Below, piece after piece: positions 18,603-27,933 of a DNA stretch of 64,000 bases. Location: NCBI GenBank assembly GCA_024277855.1, contig JAJRUJ010000075.1, positions 30,401 to 94,400 of the forward strand. Reading direction: 5' to 3'. Made by a program: the position numbers and the translations under genes. Source of the DNA: Candidatus Zixiibacteriota bacterium (GTDB lineage: Bacteria; Zixibacteria; MSB-5A5; WJJR01; JAJRUJ01). How positions within the stretch are numbered: the stretch's first letter is position 1; each line of letters starts with the position of its first letter. Under the pieces are notes generated by a model. That model was not told where the DNA came from. It did not search any database and saw nothing but the letters and a program-made list of their open reading frames with translations.

Positions 18603-19871
18603 GTGTCGGGAAATTATTTTGGGAAGTACCATATTTTCCGCGATCCCGTACATGGATTTATTGAGGTATACGACCGTGAACTGGACATCATCAATACTAA
18701 AGCGTTTCAGCGTTTAAGGAGGATCAAACAATTAGCCTTAACGCATTACGTCTATCACGGTGCTAACCATACGAGGTTTGGACATTCAATAGGAGTAATG
18801 GCGGTTTCGGATCGTATATTTCAGATTGTTACACACAAGGACAAATATAATAAAAAAGTATTGCATTGGACAAAAACACCTGTAGAAGTAAGAAAGAGAA
18901 GAGTGCTTCTTCGTTTGGTGGCTCTCTTACATGACGTTGGACACACACCATTTTCTCATGTTGGCGAAAAATTCCTGCCGGGTGGAATAAATCATGAAGA
19001 TTTCACAGCAAAAGTCATCAGGGAGGATGGTGAAATTGGGCAAATTATTGATGAAGTTGAGAAAAATGAGGGTGTAGGAAGAGAGGATTTGGCTCAGTTT
19101 TTTGAGGGTAGGAAGCCAGATCAATTAATTCAACAAATTTGTATGGGCCCTTTGGATGCTGATAAAATAGACTATTTACATCGAGATTCACTTTTCGCTG
19201 GAGTGCATTATGGGAAATTCGATTATGAGCGTCTTATCCATAAAATGTGTGTCGTACTCCACAAGGAGAATGGGGATCCGACAATAGCAGTAGAGGAGGG
19301 TGGGGAGCACGCAGCAGAGGCGATGATTATGGCAAGGTTTTCAATGTTTCAACAAGTGTATTTTAACCGTACAAGGAGGATTTACGATAAGCACTTACAA
19401 AATTTTATACATGAGACCTTGGAGGATGGGGCTTTCCCACGCGATGTGGAAGAATTCATGAAATTCGATGACGCCTATTTTGAAAGTCATTTTTCGCGGG
19501 CCAACAAAGGGGACGATCTTTCTTATTCTTTTAGAGCGCTGGCATTTAGAGAGCATTTTAAAGCTGTGAGACACACCGCAAAATACCCCGTGCCGATTGA
19601 AGTGAGACTCTTTCGAAAAAATTTTGAAGAATTAAAATCAAAGTATTCAGATTTAATTCTTGACGATGCAACTCAGGCACCTCACAATTGGGAAGAAGAG
19701 GACAAGGTCATTTTCATTGAGTTGAAAGATGGAAGCGACATAAAGGATTTGGAGAGCTTTGGAACATATTTGACTTCGATAAAACCGATAAGGAAACATA
19801 GAATATACTCACCGCCCGGCGAAACCTTTGCTAAAGTACAAAAGGAATGTGAGGCAAAGAAATGGAAGTGA
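18603..19871 (+). CDS. HD-domain phosphohydrolase, YwfO/SAMHD1-like dNTPase family
   Basis: A 422-residue HD hydrolase. The four metal ligands are present: His in GANHTRFGHSIGV, the HD pair in LLHDVGHTPFSH and Asp in GPLDADKIDYLHRDS. The opening FRDPVHGFIEVYDREL and the QRLRRIKQL segment are typical of the YwfO/SAMHD1 group that breaks dNTPs into nucleoside and triphosphate. The GTG at 18603 is preferred because AGGTGG precedes it; a TTG at 18600 is equally open. The gene is clearly more AT-rich than its neighbours and overlaps the next gene by ten bases. Related dNTPases deplete nucleotides in phage defence, which may be its role here (inference). Confidence 0.85.
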   Translation: MSGNYFGKYHIFRDPVHGFIEVYDRELDIINTKAFQRLRRIKQLALTHYVYHGANHTRFGHSIGVMAVSDRIFQIVTHKDKYNKKVLHWTKTPVEVRKRRVLLRLVALLHDVGHTPFSHVGEKFLPGGINHEDFTAKVIREDGEIGQIIDEVEKNEGVGREDLAQFFEGRKPDQLIQQICMGPLDADKIDYLHRDSLFAGVHYGKFDYERLIHKMCVVLHKENGDPTIAVEEGGEHAAEAMIMARFSMFQQVYFNRTRRIYDKHLQNFIHETLEDGAFPRDVEEFMKFDDAYFESHFSRANKGDDLSYSFRALAFREHFKAVRHTAKYPVPIEVRLFRKNFEELKSKYSDLILDDATQAPHNWEEEDKVIFIELKDGSDIKDLESFGTYLTSIKPIRKHRIYSPPGETFAKVQKECEAKKWK

Positions 19872-20416
19872 ATCTTGATCACCATAATATCGCTGAGCTA
19901 TCAATACTCCAGGTAATAGATGCTCTAGGAAGCCAAAAGGAGTATTTTGGCAAAATCATAACGCAGAAAACAGTTTATTTTCTTTCTCAGGTATTTGATG
20001 TGAATTTGCCTTATCCCTTTATATTCTATCATTATGGCCCATATTCGTTTGATTTACAACATGCTATCGACAAGCTTCAATTATTTGGTGCAATCGTGGT
20101 AAGTAGAGACCCAAATGGTATCGGTTATAGCTACAGTATCACTAAAGAAGGGAAAGAGCTGTTAAGTAAAGCCTCTTTAGAAGAAGAAGTATTGAAGGCG
20201 ATAAAAAAGGCCACTGAATTTGTTGGCGATAAGACTCCCACTCAACTTGAGTTGTTGTCAACAATCCACTTCGCAAATAGTACGCACAAACCGGAAAACG
20301 TTCAAATCCTTGTGGAAACCGTCAAGTATCTAAAACCAAAATTTGCCAAGGATTATATCGAAGAACAGATTGAATTCTTGAAAGCAAATAAAATGATCCA
20401 AGAAAGTTTGAGTTAG
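19862..20416 (+). CDS. YwgA-like protein partnered with the HD phosphohydrolase
   Basis: A 184-residue soluble protein that overlaps the HD gene by ten bases, so translation is coupled. Its N-terminal half (LQVIDALGSQKEYFGKI, FIFYHYGPYSFDL) resembles YwgA of Bacillus and, more distantly, Panacea-type antitoxin regulators; a winged-helix-like GYSYSITKEGKELL follows. ywgA and ywfO are also neighbours in Bacillus, which supports a functional pair. Function is unknown; it might restrain or trigger the dNTPase. AT-rich like its partner. Its stop lies one base before the next ATG. Confidence 0.7.
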   Translation: MEVNLDHHNIAELSILQVIDALGSQKEYFGKIITQKTVYFLSQVFDVNLPYPFIFYHYGPYSFDLQHAIDKLQLFGAIVVSRDPNGIGYSYSITKEGKELLSKASLEEEVLKAIKKATEFVGDKTPTQLELLSTIHFANSTHKPENVQILVETVKYLKPKFAKDYIEEQIEFLKANKMIQESLS

Positions 20417-20417
20417 C

Positions 20418-21539
20418 ATGGCACATGCATATACCCCCGGTCTGAAAGTGACCGAAAACTATCTGGTGACCAAGGAACGAATCCTGCCGCTGAAAGGCGA
20501 GGTCATCGTCAAAGTCGGCGACATGGTTGAACCAGATGACGTCGTCGCGCAAACTTATCTGCCGGGTCCGGTCGAACCGCTGAATGTCGCCAACAAGCTC
20601 AGCGTCCCGCCGGAGGATGTGAACGACCTGATGCTGAAAAAAGAAGGTGACCAGGTCAAAAAAGGCGAAGTGATCGCCTTGTCGAAGGCCTTCTTTGGTC
20701 TGCTCAAAAGCACCGCTGCTTCGCCAATCGACGGGTCGATTGAAAACATCTCCTCGGTCACCGGCCAGGTGTTGATGCGGGGCCAGCCGGTGCCCGTACA
20801 AGTGAAGGCCTATCTTAAAGGTGAAGTTGTTAAGGTGTTCGAAAAAGAGGGCGTCGCGGTACGGACCTGGGGTTCGTTTATCCAGGGGATTTTCGGTATC
20901 GGCGGCGAGACGCACGGCGAAATCATGGGTGTCTGTGCCGATAATTTCGAGATCCTTTCCGCGGACAAAATCACCGATGCCTGTAAAGACAAAATCATCT
21001 TTGGCGGTTCGGTCGTGACTGCCGATGCGCTGAACAAGGCGATCAAAGTCGGCGCCCGCGGGATTGTGGTCGGCGGCTTTAACGACCAGGACTTGCGCAA
21101 TTTCCTCGGTTACGATCTCGGCGTGGCGATTACCGGCAACGAAGACAAAGGTATCACGCTGGTGGTCACTGAGGGTTTCGGCGAAATCAACATGGCCCAG
21201 AAAACATTCGAATTACTCAAGAAAAATGAGGGTAAGCTGGCCTGTATCAACGGCGCCACCCAGATTCGCGCCGGGGTCATCCGGCCGGAAGTGGTCATCC
21301 CGCTGGAAAAAACCGGCGACGAGTACGCCGCAGGCGAAATACTTGGCCTCACGGTTTGCTCTCCGGTGCGGGTCATCCGCCAGCCGTATTTTGGCAAACT
21401 CGGTACCGTCACCGAGCTCCCGCCGGAGTTGCGGGTACTGGAATCCGGCTCAAAAGCCCGTGTCCTCGAGGTTGAGTTCCCCGACAAGGAACGCGCAATT
21501 ATTCCCCGCGCCAATGTCGAGATGATCGAAGAAATTTGA
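20418..21539 (+). CDS. Barrel-sandwich (lipoyl/RnfC-like) and KOW-like domain protein, probable MutL partner
   Basis: A 373-residue cytosolic protein. Residues ~15-130 repeat hairpin signatures of barrel-sandwich hybrids: GEVIVKVGDMVEPDDVVAQ, EGDQVKKGEVIALSK and SPIDGSIENIS, as in RnfC and lipoyl domains but with no attachment lysine in a canonical motif. A Rossmann-like middle region (IIFGGSVVTADALNKAI, GARGIVVGGF) and a C-terminal KOW-like strand set (GKLGTVTELP) follow. I know it only as an uncharacterised neighbour of mutL-type genes. Here it sits on the far side of an inserted HD/YwgA pair and is followed by a terminator. Composition matches mutL, not the insert. Confidence 0.6.
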   Translation: MAHAYTPGLKVTENYLVTKERILPLKGEVIVKVGDMVEPDDVVAQTYLPGPVEPLNVANKLSVPPEDVNDLMLKKEGDQVKKGEVIALSKAFFGLLKSTAASPIDGSIENISSVTGQVLMRGQPVPVQVKAYLKGEVVKVFEKEGVAVRTWGSFIQGIFGIGGETHGEIMGVCADNFEILSADKITDACKDKIIFGGSVVTADALNKAIKVGARGIVVGGFNDQDLRNFLGYDLGVAITGNEDKGITLVVTEGFGEINMAQKTFELLKKNEGKLACINGATQIRAGVIRPEVVIPLEKTGDEYAAGEILGLTVCSPVRVIRQPYFGKLGTVTELPPELRVLESGSKARVLEVEFPDKERAIIPRANVEMIEEI

Positions 21540-21564
21540 TTCTCGATTGAAATTGTAGTTTTCA

Positions 21565-21593
21565 AGCCGCTCCGGAATCCGGGGCGGCTTTTT
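21565..21593 (+). terminator. Rho-independent terminator after the barrel-sandwich gene
   Basis: An 11-bp stem AGCCGCTCCGG/CCGGGGCGGCT (one G-U pair) with an AAT loop, followed by TTTTT. It separates the mutL transcript from the restriction cassette. Confidence 0.85.
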
Positions 21594-21672
21594 GTTGTTC
21601 GGTGACGCTTCCGATACAGCACAAAAAAAAGTGATTAGAAAGTGATTGCCTCAGACCTCACGAAAATTGAGT

Positions 21673-21702
21673 TTGACCTTTGCGGGGAATATTTGATATC
21701 AT
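21673..21702 (+). promoter_or_regulatory. Candidate promoter of the restriction-modification cassette
   Basis: TTGACC (21673-21678), an 18-base spacer, then TATCAT (21697-21702), 25 bases before the methyltransferase ATG. The short distance would let the methyltransferase's own DNA-binding N-terminus repress it. Confidence 0.5.
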
Positions 21703-21727
21703 GACTTGTTAAAGGCGAGGTCCGGTC

Positions 21728-22951
21728 ATGGGAAATCAAATCCTGATTAGAAATGTGCCTGATCACATTAAGAAACGAATTGACCGTGAACGGCAGAGTT
21801 TACTTATGTCCCAACAAGAATACCTTCTTAAACTCTTGGAAGATTCGACGGAGTCGCCTCAATTCCCCCTTTTTGATGATACCAAGGAGTTTGGAAGATT
21901 AGAATTGCCCAATACACCCTTCACTTTCGTCGATTTATTCGCTGGCATTGGGGGTTTCCGGATTGGGTTCGAGCGAGTGGGGGGGCGGTGTATATACTCT
22001 GTGGAATGGGACAAATATGCCCAGAAAACTTACAAAGCATGGTTCGGTGAGGTGCCGCATGGTGATATCCGCAAGATCAGGCCTGCAGACATCCCCGACC
22101 ATGACATCATGCTTGCAGGTTTCCCCTGTCAGCCGTTTTCACTAGCCGGTGTTTCGAAGAAGAAAAGTCTGGGCAGGGAGCACGGTTTCAAAGATAAAAC
22201 CCAAGGTACACTGTTTTTTCACTTGGCAACCATCGCTCAAATTAAGCGCCCCCCGATTCTGGTCCTCGAGAACGTCCGGAATCTCCTCTCCCATGACAAG
22301 GGCCACACATGGGAGGTTATTAAATCCACATTGGAGGAGCTGGATTATAAGGTGCATCACAAGGTAATTGACGGTGCAGACTACGTGCCCCAGCATCGAA
22401 AACGTGTTTTTATTGTCTGTTTTGACGTCCGGATTTTCGGAAAGAGACCACCATTCAGTTTCCCGAGTCCTCCAACTCATAAACCGCCCAAGTTCAAAAA
22501 AATTCTCGAACGAAATCCCGACAGAAAGTATACACTCTCTGACCACCTTTGGCAATATTTGCAGGATTATGCCAGATCGCATCGGGAACGGGGAAATGGA
22601 TTTGGTTTTGGGATCGCTGATCCGAACGGGCGATCGAGGACACTGAGCGCGAGATATTACAAGGATGGGTCAGAGATTCTCATCGCTCAAAATGGTGGTA
22701 GGAATCCGAGGAGGATGACGCCACGAGAGGCAGCAAGACTTATGGGATTTGACGATTCACTGCCTATTGTGGTTTCGGACACACAGGCCTATCGCCAGTT
22801 CGGAAATGCTGTAATACCCATTGTCACAGAGGCTATTGCGAAGCAAGTCGTTAGAGTAATGGCATGGCAGATCACGAGAAATGGAAACGGTTGCCTTCTC
22901 AAGAGCGGGAAGACAAGAACTACCCGTAAAGCAGTTCTTAGGACGGATTGA
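21728..22951 (+). CDS. DNA cytosine-5 methyltransferase, Dcm/M.EcoRII-like, with ribbon-helix-helix N-terminus
   Basis: Methylates cytosine at C5 to protect host DNA. C5-methyltransferase motifs appear in order: FVDLFAGIGGFR (I), AGFPCQPFS (IV, catalytic Cys), ENVRNL (VI), HRKRVFIV (VIII) and AYRQFGNAVIP (X). The target region contains GFGFGI and TLSARYYKDGSEILI, the signature of Dcm and M.EcoRII, so CCWGG is the likely target. Residues 1-40 (QILIRNVPDHIKKRI, MSQQEYLLKLLE) look like an Arc/FitA-type ribbon-helix-helix, an unusual fusion that may autoregulate the cassette. Composition is more AT-rich than the genome core. 407 residues. Confidence 0.94.
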   Translation: MGNQILIRNVPDHIKKRIDRERQSLLMSQQEYLLKLLEDSTESPQFPLFDDTKEFGRLELPNTPFTFVDLFAGIGGFRIGFERVGGRCIYSVEWDKYAQKTYKAWFGEVPHGDIRKIRPADIPDHDIMLAGFPCQPFSLAGVSKKKSLGREHGFKDKTQGTLFFHLATIAQIKRPPILVLENVRNLLSHDKGHTWEVIKSTLEELDYKVHHKVIDGADYVPQHRKRVFIVCFDVRIFGKRPPFSFPSPPTHKPPKFKKILERNPDRKYTLSDHLWQYLQDYARSHRERGNGFGFGIADPNGRSRTLSARYYKDGSEILIAQNGGRNPRRMTPREAARLMGFDDSLPIVVSDTQAYRQFGNAVIPIVTEAIAKQVVRVMAWQITRNGNGCLLKSGKTRTTRKAVLRTD

Positions 22952-22953
22952 CT

Positions 22954-24117
22954 ATGCCTTCACTAACTTCCGAACGTGCCATAGCTGATGCGTTAACGCA
23001 TGGCAGGGCACTACTGAAATTCATCTCACCGAACAACGTGGGCTTGACCGGCAGTCATGAATGTGGATACTATCTACCCAAATCTGCTTGGAAGCTATAT
23101 ACACCATACCCACCAACCAAAGGTAGGAACGACGATCACAATGTTGAAATCCTCTGGCCAGATGGGCGAGTGACAGAATCAATAATCAAGTGGTATGGTG
23201 CTGCAAAGAGTGAATACCGCCTCACCCGTTTTGGAAGAGATTTCCCGTGGCTGACCGCAGATAACGTCGGTGATCTGCTTGTCTTGATCCCCACGGGGCA
23301 CAGAAGTTTGACTGCGCACGTTCTAGATCTGGATGATGACATAGCAGACATTCAGGCTGCCCTCGGCGTAGAGATCATCGGGAGTTGGGGAATCTATGAG
23401 GGCGATAGGGAGGTTGCCCTGGAAAGTGAGGACGAATGCGTCGAGAAACGTTTCAGATCTTACGCCGGATCAGTTGAGGGTTTCCCCAGTACCAATGCAC
23501 TCTCCGGTGAAACGCTCAGCGTTCTCAAAGATTGCTTCACGGATTTTGGTGCTATGCCTGCGGATAATCAGATTCTGGATCTCGTCAAAGCCGAATATGC
23601 TCTGTTCAGACTTGTTGAACGTCGTCTGTGCGAAAGCAGCGTTTCACGACTGTTCAAATCGGTTGATGACTTCCTGCGGACTGCTGCCACCATTATGAAC
23701 CGGAGGAAATCGCGCGCAGGCCGTGCTTTGGAGAACCACGTGGAACACGTGCTGCGTGATTTTGAGATTCCCTTCGATGTGAGGCCAAAAGTCGACGGAA
23801 GGCCGGATTTTATCATCCCGAGCAAAGAGGCATACGATGATGAATCTTTTCCCGTTGAGCAGTTGTTTATGGTGGGTGTGAAGACAACATGCAAAGACAG
23901 ATGGCGTCAGGTTCTGAATGAAGCGAAGAGGATTCCGTGCAAGCATCTCTTGACAATTCAGCCCGGAATCTCCAAGGCGCAACTTCATGAGATGAAAGAT
24001 TCGAATATGAAGTTGATCGTACCTAAGCCATTGCAAGAAAAGTACCCAGCGGGAAGTGGCATTTCCATGTTCACCGTGGAAGAGTTCATCAGTACTGTCC
24101 GGAAAAAGCTGGAGTGA
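22954..24117 (+). CDS. EcoRII-type restriction endonuclease
   Basis: Type IIE endonuclease expected to cut unmethylated CCWGG after binding an extra copy of the site. The N-terminal effector domain shows NNVGLTGSHECGYYLPK and RLTRFGRDFPW. The C-terminal catalytic domain shows NRRKSRAGRALENHVEH, the PDFIIPS aspartate and KTTCKDRWRQVLNEA, all close to EcoRII from memory. Length (387) is near EcoRII's 404. The ORF track starts at a TTG; the ATG at 22954 follows AGGACGG and sits two bases after the methyltransferase stop. Methyltransferase, endonuclease and Vsr are in one operon. Confidence 0.92.
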   Translation: MPSLTSERAIADALTHGRALLKFISPNNVGLTGSHECGYYLPKSAWKLYTPYPPTKGRNDDHNVEILWPDGRVTESIIKWYGAAKSEYRLTRFGRDFPWLTADNVGDLLVLIPTGHRSLTAHVLDLDDDIADIQAALGVEIIGSWGIYEGDREVALESEDECVEKRFRSYAGSVEGFPSTNALSGETLSVLKDCFTDFGAMPADNQILDLVKAEYALFRLVERRLCESSVSRLFKSVDDFLRTAATIMNRRKSRAGRALENHVEHVLRDFEIPFDVRPKVDGRPDFIIPSKEAYDDESFPVEQLFMVGVKTTCKDRWRQVLNEAKRIPCKHLLTIQPGISKAQLHEMKDSNMKLIVPKPLQEKYPAGSGISMFTVEEFISTVRKKLE

Positions 24118-24120
24118 CTC

Positions 24121-24534
24121 GTGGTTGATGTACATACTCCAGAGCAGAGGCGCCGCAACATGGCAGCCATAAGATCCAAGGACACGAAGCCAGAGATGAT
24201 CGTTAGAAGACTCGTTCACTCATTGGGTTTTCGATACAGATTGCACCGCAAAAATCTTCCCGGCAAACCCGATCTGGTCCTGCCGCGATTGAAAACGGTG
24301 ATTTTTGTAAATGGGTGCTATTGGCATATGCATAGCTGTCGTTTCGGAAGAGTTTATCCCAAGACTAATGCCATTTTTTGGCAGAAGAAGCGACGCGAAA
24401 ATGTTCTCCGAGATCGGAGAAATCGCACTAAATTGAAAAGGCTCGGTTGGCGTGTTTTGACTATTTGGGAATGTCAACTTAAGAATAAAGACCGACTTCA
24501 AGAACGCTTAAATTCGTATTTGTCAGATCTCTAA
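24121..24534 (+). CDS. vsr: Very short patch repair endonuclease Vsr
   Basis: Nicks beside T:G mismatches that arise when 5-methylcytosine deaminates in the methyltransferase's target. Family motifs: TPEQRRRNMAAIRSKDTKPE, GKPDLVLPRLKTVIFVNG, CYWHMHSC (zinc/metal ligands) and GWRVLTIWEC. The GTG at 24121 fits the family N-terminus (V-DVH) and begins three bases after the endonuclease stop. 137 residues, normal length. Its presence supports CCWGG-type specificity for the cassette, since Vsr accompanies Dcm-like enzymes. Confidence 0.95.
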   Translation: MVDVHTPEQRRRNMAAIRSKDTKPEMIVRRLVHSLGFRYRLHRKNLPGKPDLVLPRLKTVIFVNGCYWHMHSCRFGRVYPKTNAIFWQKKRRENVLRDRRNRTKLKRLGWRVLTIWECQLKNKDRLQERLNSYLSDL

Positions 24535-24640
24535 TGGCTTGTTAGATCTAAACGAACTAAACTCCTCATTCATCATGTCTTGGATAGGCAAACTATCGAT
24601 TACTCCATCGGGGATTCCCGTCGATTTGTCCTCGCAATCA

Positions 24641-24668
24641 TTGACCTGCTCCCGCCGATACATATCTT
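24641..24668 (+). promoter_or_regulatory. Candidate promoter of the BNR-repeat lipoprotein gene
   Basis: TTGACC (24641-24646), 16 bases, TATCTT (24663-24668). It gives a leader of about 100 bases before the ATG at 24778. Confidence 0.4.
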
Positions 24669-24777
24669 ATGAGGGAGATAGTCGTATATCGGTTGATATA
24701 TGATGAGTCGACCGGCAGATCAGCCCGTCAGATGGGCCGCCGTCGAGTACCCACGTTATCGGTGTCCGGAGAACAAC

Positions 24778-27651
24778 ATGAAAAATCTCGCCAAAATAAT
24801 GATCGCGCTGGTTCTGGTTTCGCTGGTGGCCTGCCTGGGCGGCCGGGAATATTCCACTTCGAAGACGAATAATTTCTATACGCGAGTCGCTTACTACATG
24901 GAGCACAATAACGGCAAAATACCCAAGGTCCAGCGCCGGCCCAATGACTGGTTTTATGTCCAACGGGCCTGGCCTTACGACGAAATACCCGTTGAAGCCC
25001 GCTTGCAGGCGGCCGCGGTAGCGCGGGATAAATATCAGATCTCTGGATTGGCCAAAGCGCAAACTGCCTGGCTGGAGGCCGGACCATCCAATATTCCCGG
25101 GCGGATCACCGATCTGGCCATCCACCCGGCTTATCCGGGTACACTCTACGCCGCGTCCGCCGCGGGCGGAGTTTTCAAATCGACCGATCATGGGACATCG
25201 TGGAGTGCGATTTTCGACCAAACCGATGTCCAGTCGATCGGGGCGATCGCCATTCACCCGGACAACCCGAATATCCTGTATGTTGGTACCGGCGAGGCCA
25301 ATTCCTCCGGCGATTCATACGAGGGCACCGGCGTTTACAAGACCATCGACGGCGGCGTGATCTGGGATTGGGTCGGCCTGCCGAACAGTTACCATATTGG
25401 CCGCATTATCATCGATCCCCTCCGGCCCGAATCGGTCTACGTGGCCGTGGCCGGCAAGCTCTTCGGCACCAATCCCGACCGGGGTCTTTACCGTTCCGAA
25501 GACGGCGGCTCGACCTGGGATCAATTGTTGTATATTTCCGATTCGACCGCCTGTATCGACGTTGCCCTCCATCCCTCGACCGGCACCATGCTGGCGGCGA
25601 TGTGGGAGCGGTGGCGCAATCCCCGTGAACGGCGGGTCGGTGGAATCACCAGCGGACTCTACCGTTCCGAGGATTTCGGCGGCACCTGGAGTCTGGCCAC
25701 TATCGGCCTGCCGCCGCAATCGGCCGACCTCGGGCGGATCGGCGTAACCATCGATCCCGAATCGAGCACGGCCTACGCCTTGATCGTCGATCATCCCGGA
25801 GATCTGATCGGCCTGTACAAAAGCGCGAATCTCGGTTTGTCCTGGACGCAAACCACCGATGCCGATCTCAACGGCATGACCGGCGGTTTCGGTTGGTATT
25901 TCGGCCAGGTGCGCGTGGCGCCGGGAAACCCGGACATTGTTTACGCTCTCGGTGTGAATATGTTCAAATCCACCGACGGGGGTAATTCATGGGATTATGC
26001 CGATGCGGGTATCCATGTCGATAATCACGCACTCTATATTCTTCCGGACGATCCCGACCTGATTTATAACGGCTGTGACGGTGGCGTCAATTATTCAGCA
26101 AATGGCGGCGATAGCTGGACCACCTATCACGATATGGCCAATACGCAGTTTTATGCGATTACTATCGACCCCCATGACCCCGACCGGCTCTACGGCGGCA
26201 CGCAGGACAACGGCACGATGCGCACGCTGACCGGCGCCACTGACGATTGGAATGAAATCAATGGCGGCGACGGGTTCTATGTCATTGTCGATCATACTGT
26301 CCAGAGTACCATCTATGCCGAATATCAGTGGGGCTGGTTCCGCAAATCGACCAACGGCGGCTCGAGCTTTACAACCGAACTCGACGGGATGGATTACAAC
26401 ATCGAGCGCCATAACTGGAACACGCCTTTTGTCATGGATCCCTCGGATCATAACACGCTCTATTACGGTTCGCATCTGCTCTACCGTACGACCAGTGCCG
26501 CCGGTTACTGGACTGCAATCTCCGGCGATTTGACCGACGGTGCCGATCCGGGCAACCTGACCTTCGGCACGATTACCACGATCGACGTTGCCGCCTCTGA
26601 TGGCGATGTCATCTATGTCGGTACCGACGACGCCAATGTCTGGGTGACCACCGACGGCGGTGATAATTGGCAAGACATCTCGGCAACACTCCCCGAGCGG
26701 TATGTCACCCGGGTCACCGTCGATCCGCGTGATGCCGCCACCGCCTATGTGACATTTTCCGGCTATAAAGAAAGCAGTTATCTGCCTCATATTTTTCGCA
26801 CCGTCGATTATGGCCAAAACTGGGCCGACATCACCGGCGATCTTCCGGAGGCCCCGGTCAACGACATTATTGTCGACCAGGATGCCGACTCCGCGTTATT
26901 TATCGGGACTGACTTTGGCGTATTTTATACCGTCGATCTCGGACAGACCTGGAATCCTCTGGGTACCGGGATGCCGATCGCGGCCGTCCACGATCTGGCT
27001 TTTGATTCGACGACACGGACACTGGTTGCCGGCACTCACGGTCGTTCAATGTACCGAACGACGATCGATTGTCTTGATCCCAATGATAATGACGGTGACG
27101 GTATCGGCGACCTGTGCGACGATGACGATGATAACGACGGCGTGCTCGATGTTGATGACAACTGTCCGTTAGTCGAAAATACCGACCAGGAAAACAACGA
27201 CGGTGATGAGTGGGGCGATCTATGTGACGACGACGACGACAACGACGGAGTACTCGATGTTGATGATAACTGTCCGTTGATCGTAAACGCCAATCAGGCC
27301 GACGGCGACGGTGACGACTACGGCGACTTGTGTGATAATTGTCCGACCGTCTTCAATCCCGCACAGGCCGACAGTAATTCCGACGGCATCGGCGATGCCT
27401 GCGACGTCGTTTGTGACTGCGTCGATTTTTGCGATCTGAATAGCGACAGCGCGATCAATCCGGTCGACGTCGTTTTCATTGTCAACTACGTTTACAAGAA
27501 TATCGATCAGCGTACGGTCCTGCCGGATTGTCCGAACGAAAATGGGGATTGGAATTGCGATGTCAGTGTCAATCCGGTCGATGTCGTGTTGTATGTGAAT
27601 TATGTCTATAAGAACGCGCCCAATCCACCGTGCGACCCTTGTGGACTGTGA
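24778..27651 (+). CDS. Exported BNR/Asp-box propeller lipoprotein with thrombospondin type-3 and dockerin-like tail
   Basis: A 957-residue secreted protein. [19 protein letters not shown] is a lipoprotein signal with lipobox LVAC; the ATG has GGAG six bases upstream, unlike the longer track start. Residues ~60-770 hold many Asp-box (BNR) blades such as [17 protein letters not shown] and STDGGNSWD, forming one or two sortilin-like beta-propellers. Next come calcium-binding thrombospondin type-3 repeats ([18 protein letters not shown]), then a dockerin-like pair of EF-hand loops ([15 protein letters not shown] and [15 protein letters not shown]) ending CDPCGL. The propeller may bind glycans, peptides or partner proteins; no catalytic role can be assigned. 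Probably surface-exposed. Confidence 0.85.
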   Translation: MKNLAKIMIALVLVSLVACLGGREYSTSKTNNFYTRVAYYMEHNNGKIPKVQRRPNDWFYVQRAWPYDEIPVEARLQAAAVARDKYQISGLAKAQTAWLEAGPSNIPGRITDLAIHPAYPGTLYAASAAGGVFKSTDHGTSWSAIFDQTDVQSIGAIAIHPDNPNILYVGTGEANSSGDSYEGTGVYKTIDGGVIWDWVGLPNSYHIGRIIIDPLRPESVYVAVAGKLFGTNPDRGLYRSEDGGSTWDQLLYISDSTACIDVALHPSTGTMLAAMWERWRNPRERRVGGITSGLYRSEDFGGTWSLATIGLPPQSADLGRIGVTIDPESSTAYALIVDHPGDLIGLYKSANLGLSWTQTTDADLNGMTGGFGWYFGQVRVAPGNPDIVYALGVNMFKSTDGGNSWDYADAGIHVDNHALYILPDDPDLIYNGCDGGVNYSANGGDSWTTYHDMANTQFYAITIDPHDPDRLYGGTQDNGTMRTLTGATDDWNEINGGDGFYVIVDHTVQSTIYAEYQWGWFRKSTNGGSSFTTELDGMDYNIERHNWNTPFVMDPSDHNTLYYGSHLLYRTTSAAGYWTAISGDLTDGADPGNLTFGTITTIDVAASDGDVIYVGTDDANVWVTTDGGDNWQDISATLPERYVTRVTVDPRDAATAYVTFSGYKESSYLPHIFRTVDYGQNWADITGDLPEAPVNDIIVDQDADSALFIGTDFGVFYTVDLGQTWNPLGTGMPIAAVHDLAFDSTTRTLVAGTHGRSMYRTTIDCLDPNDNDGDGIGDLCDDDDDNDGVLDVDDNCPLVENTDQENNDGDEWGDLCDDDDDNDGVLDVDDNCPLIVNANQADGDGDDYGDLCDNCPTVFNPAQADSNSDGIGDACDVVCDCVDFCDLNSDSAINPVDVVFIVNYVYKNIDQRTVLPDCPNENGDWNCDVSVNPVDVVLYVNYVYKNAPNPPCDPCGL
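27109..27324 (+). repeat. Tandem 108-bp coding repeat (thrombospondin type-3 units)
   Basis: Two adjacent units of 108 bases (27109-27216, 27217-27324) encode near-identical 36-residue blocks beginning [20 protein letters not shown]. The match is strong at DNA level, suggesting fairly recent duplication or ongoing conversion. Confidence 0.75.
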
Positions 27652-27677
27652 TTCCGCACTTCCATTTTAAGATTTCG

Positions 27678-27704
27678 ACCGCCCCGAAACCGGGGCGGTT
27701 TTTT
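27678..27704 (+). terminator. Rho-independent terminator after the BNR gene
   Basis: ACCGCCCCG-AAAC-CGGGGCGGT stem followed by TTTTT. An outer pair GATTTCGACC/GGTCGAAATC (27671-27717) could extend it. The remaining spacer to 27933 is AT-rich without a gene. Confidence 0.85.
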
Positions 27705-27933
27705 GTTGGTCGAAATCTATAGTCGATCACTAACCGCCTCTCTTATCGTCGATTAGAGGCTTTCAAGTTTGGTATTTATGTATTAAATAGGATAAATCAT
27801 TGCGAAAAAACAGTAAGCAACTTGTTATAGAATTGTCTGTAAAAAGATATAAGAATTTCTGATTGCTATATCTCATCACCAGAACCGGGACGCTGTAAGC
27901 TGCCCGGGACCGGAAACCGAGCAGGGAGACACC

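Noticed and set aside
27109-27324. Tandem repeat considered as a CRISPR-like array
   Set aside because: Units are contiguous, in frame and encode calcium-binding repeats; no spacers.
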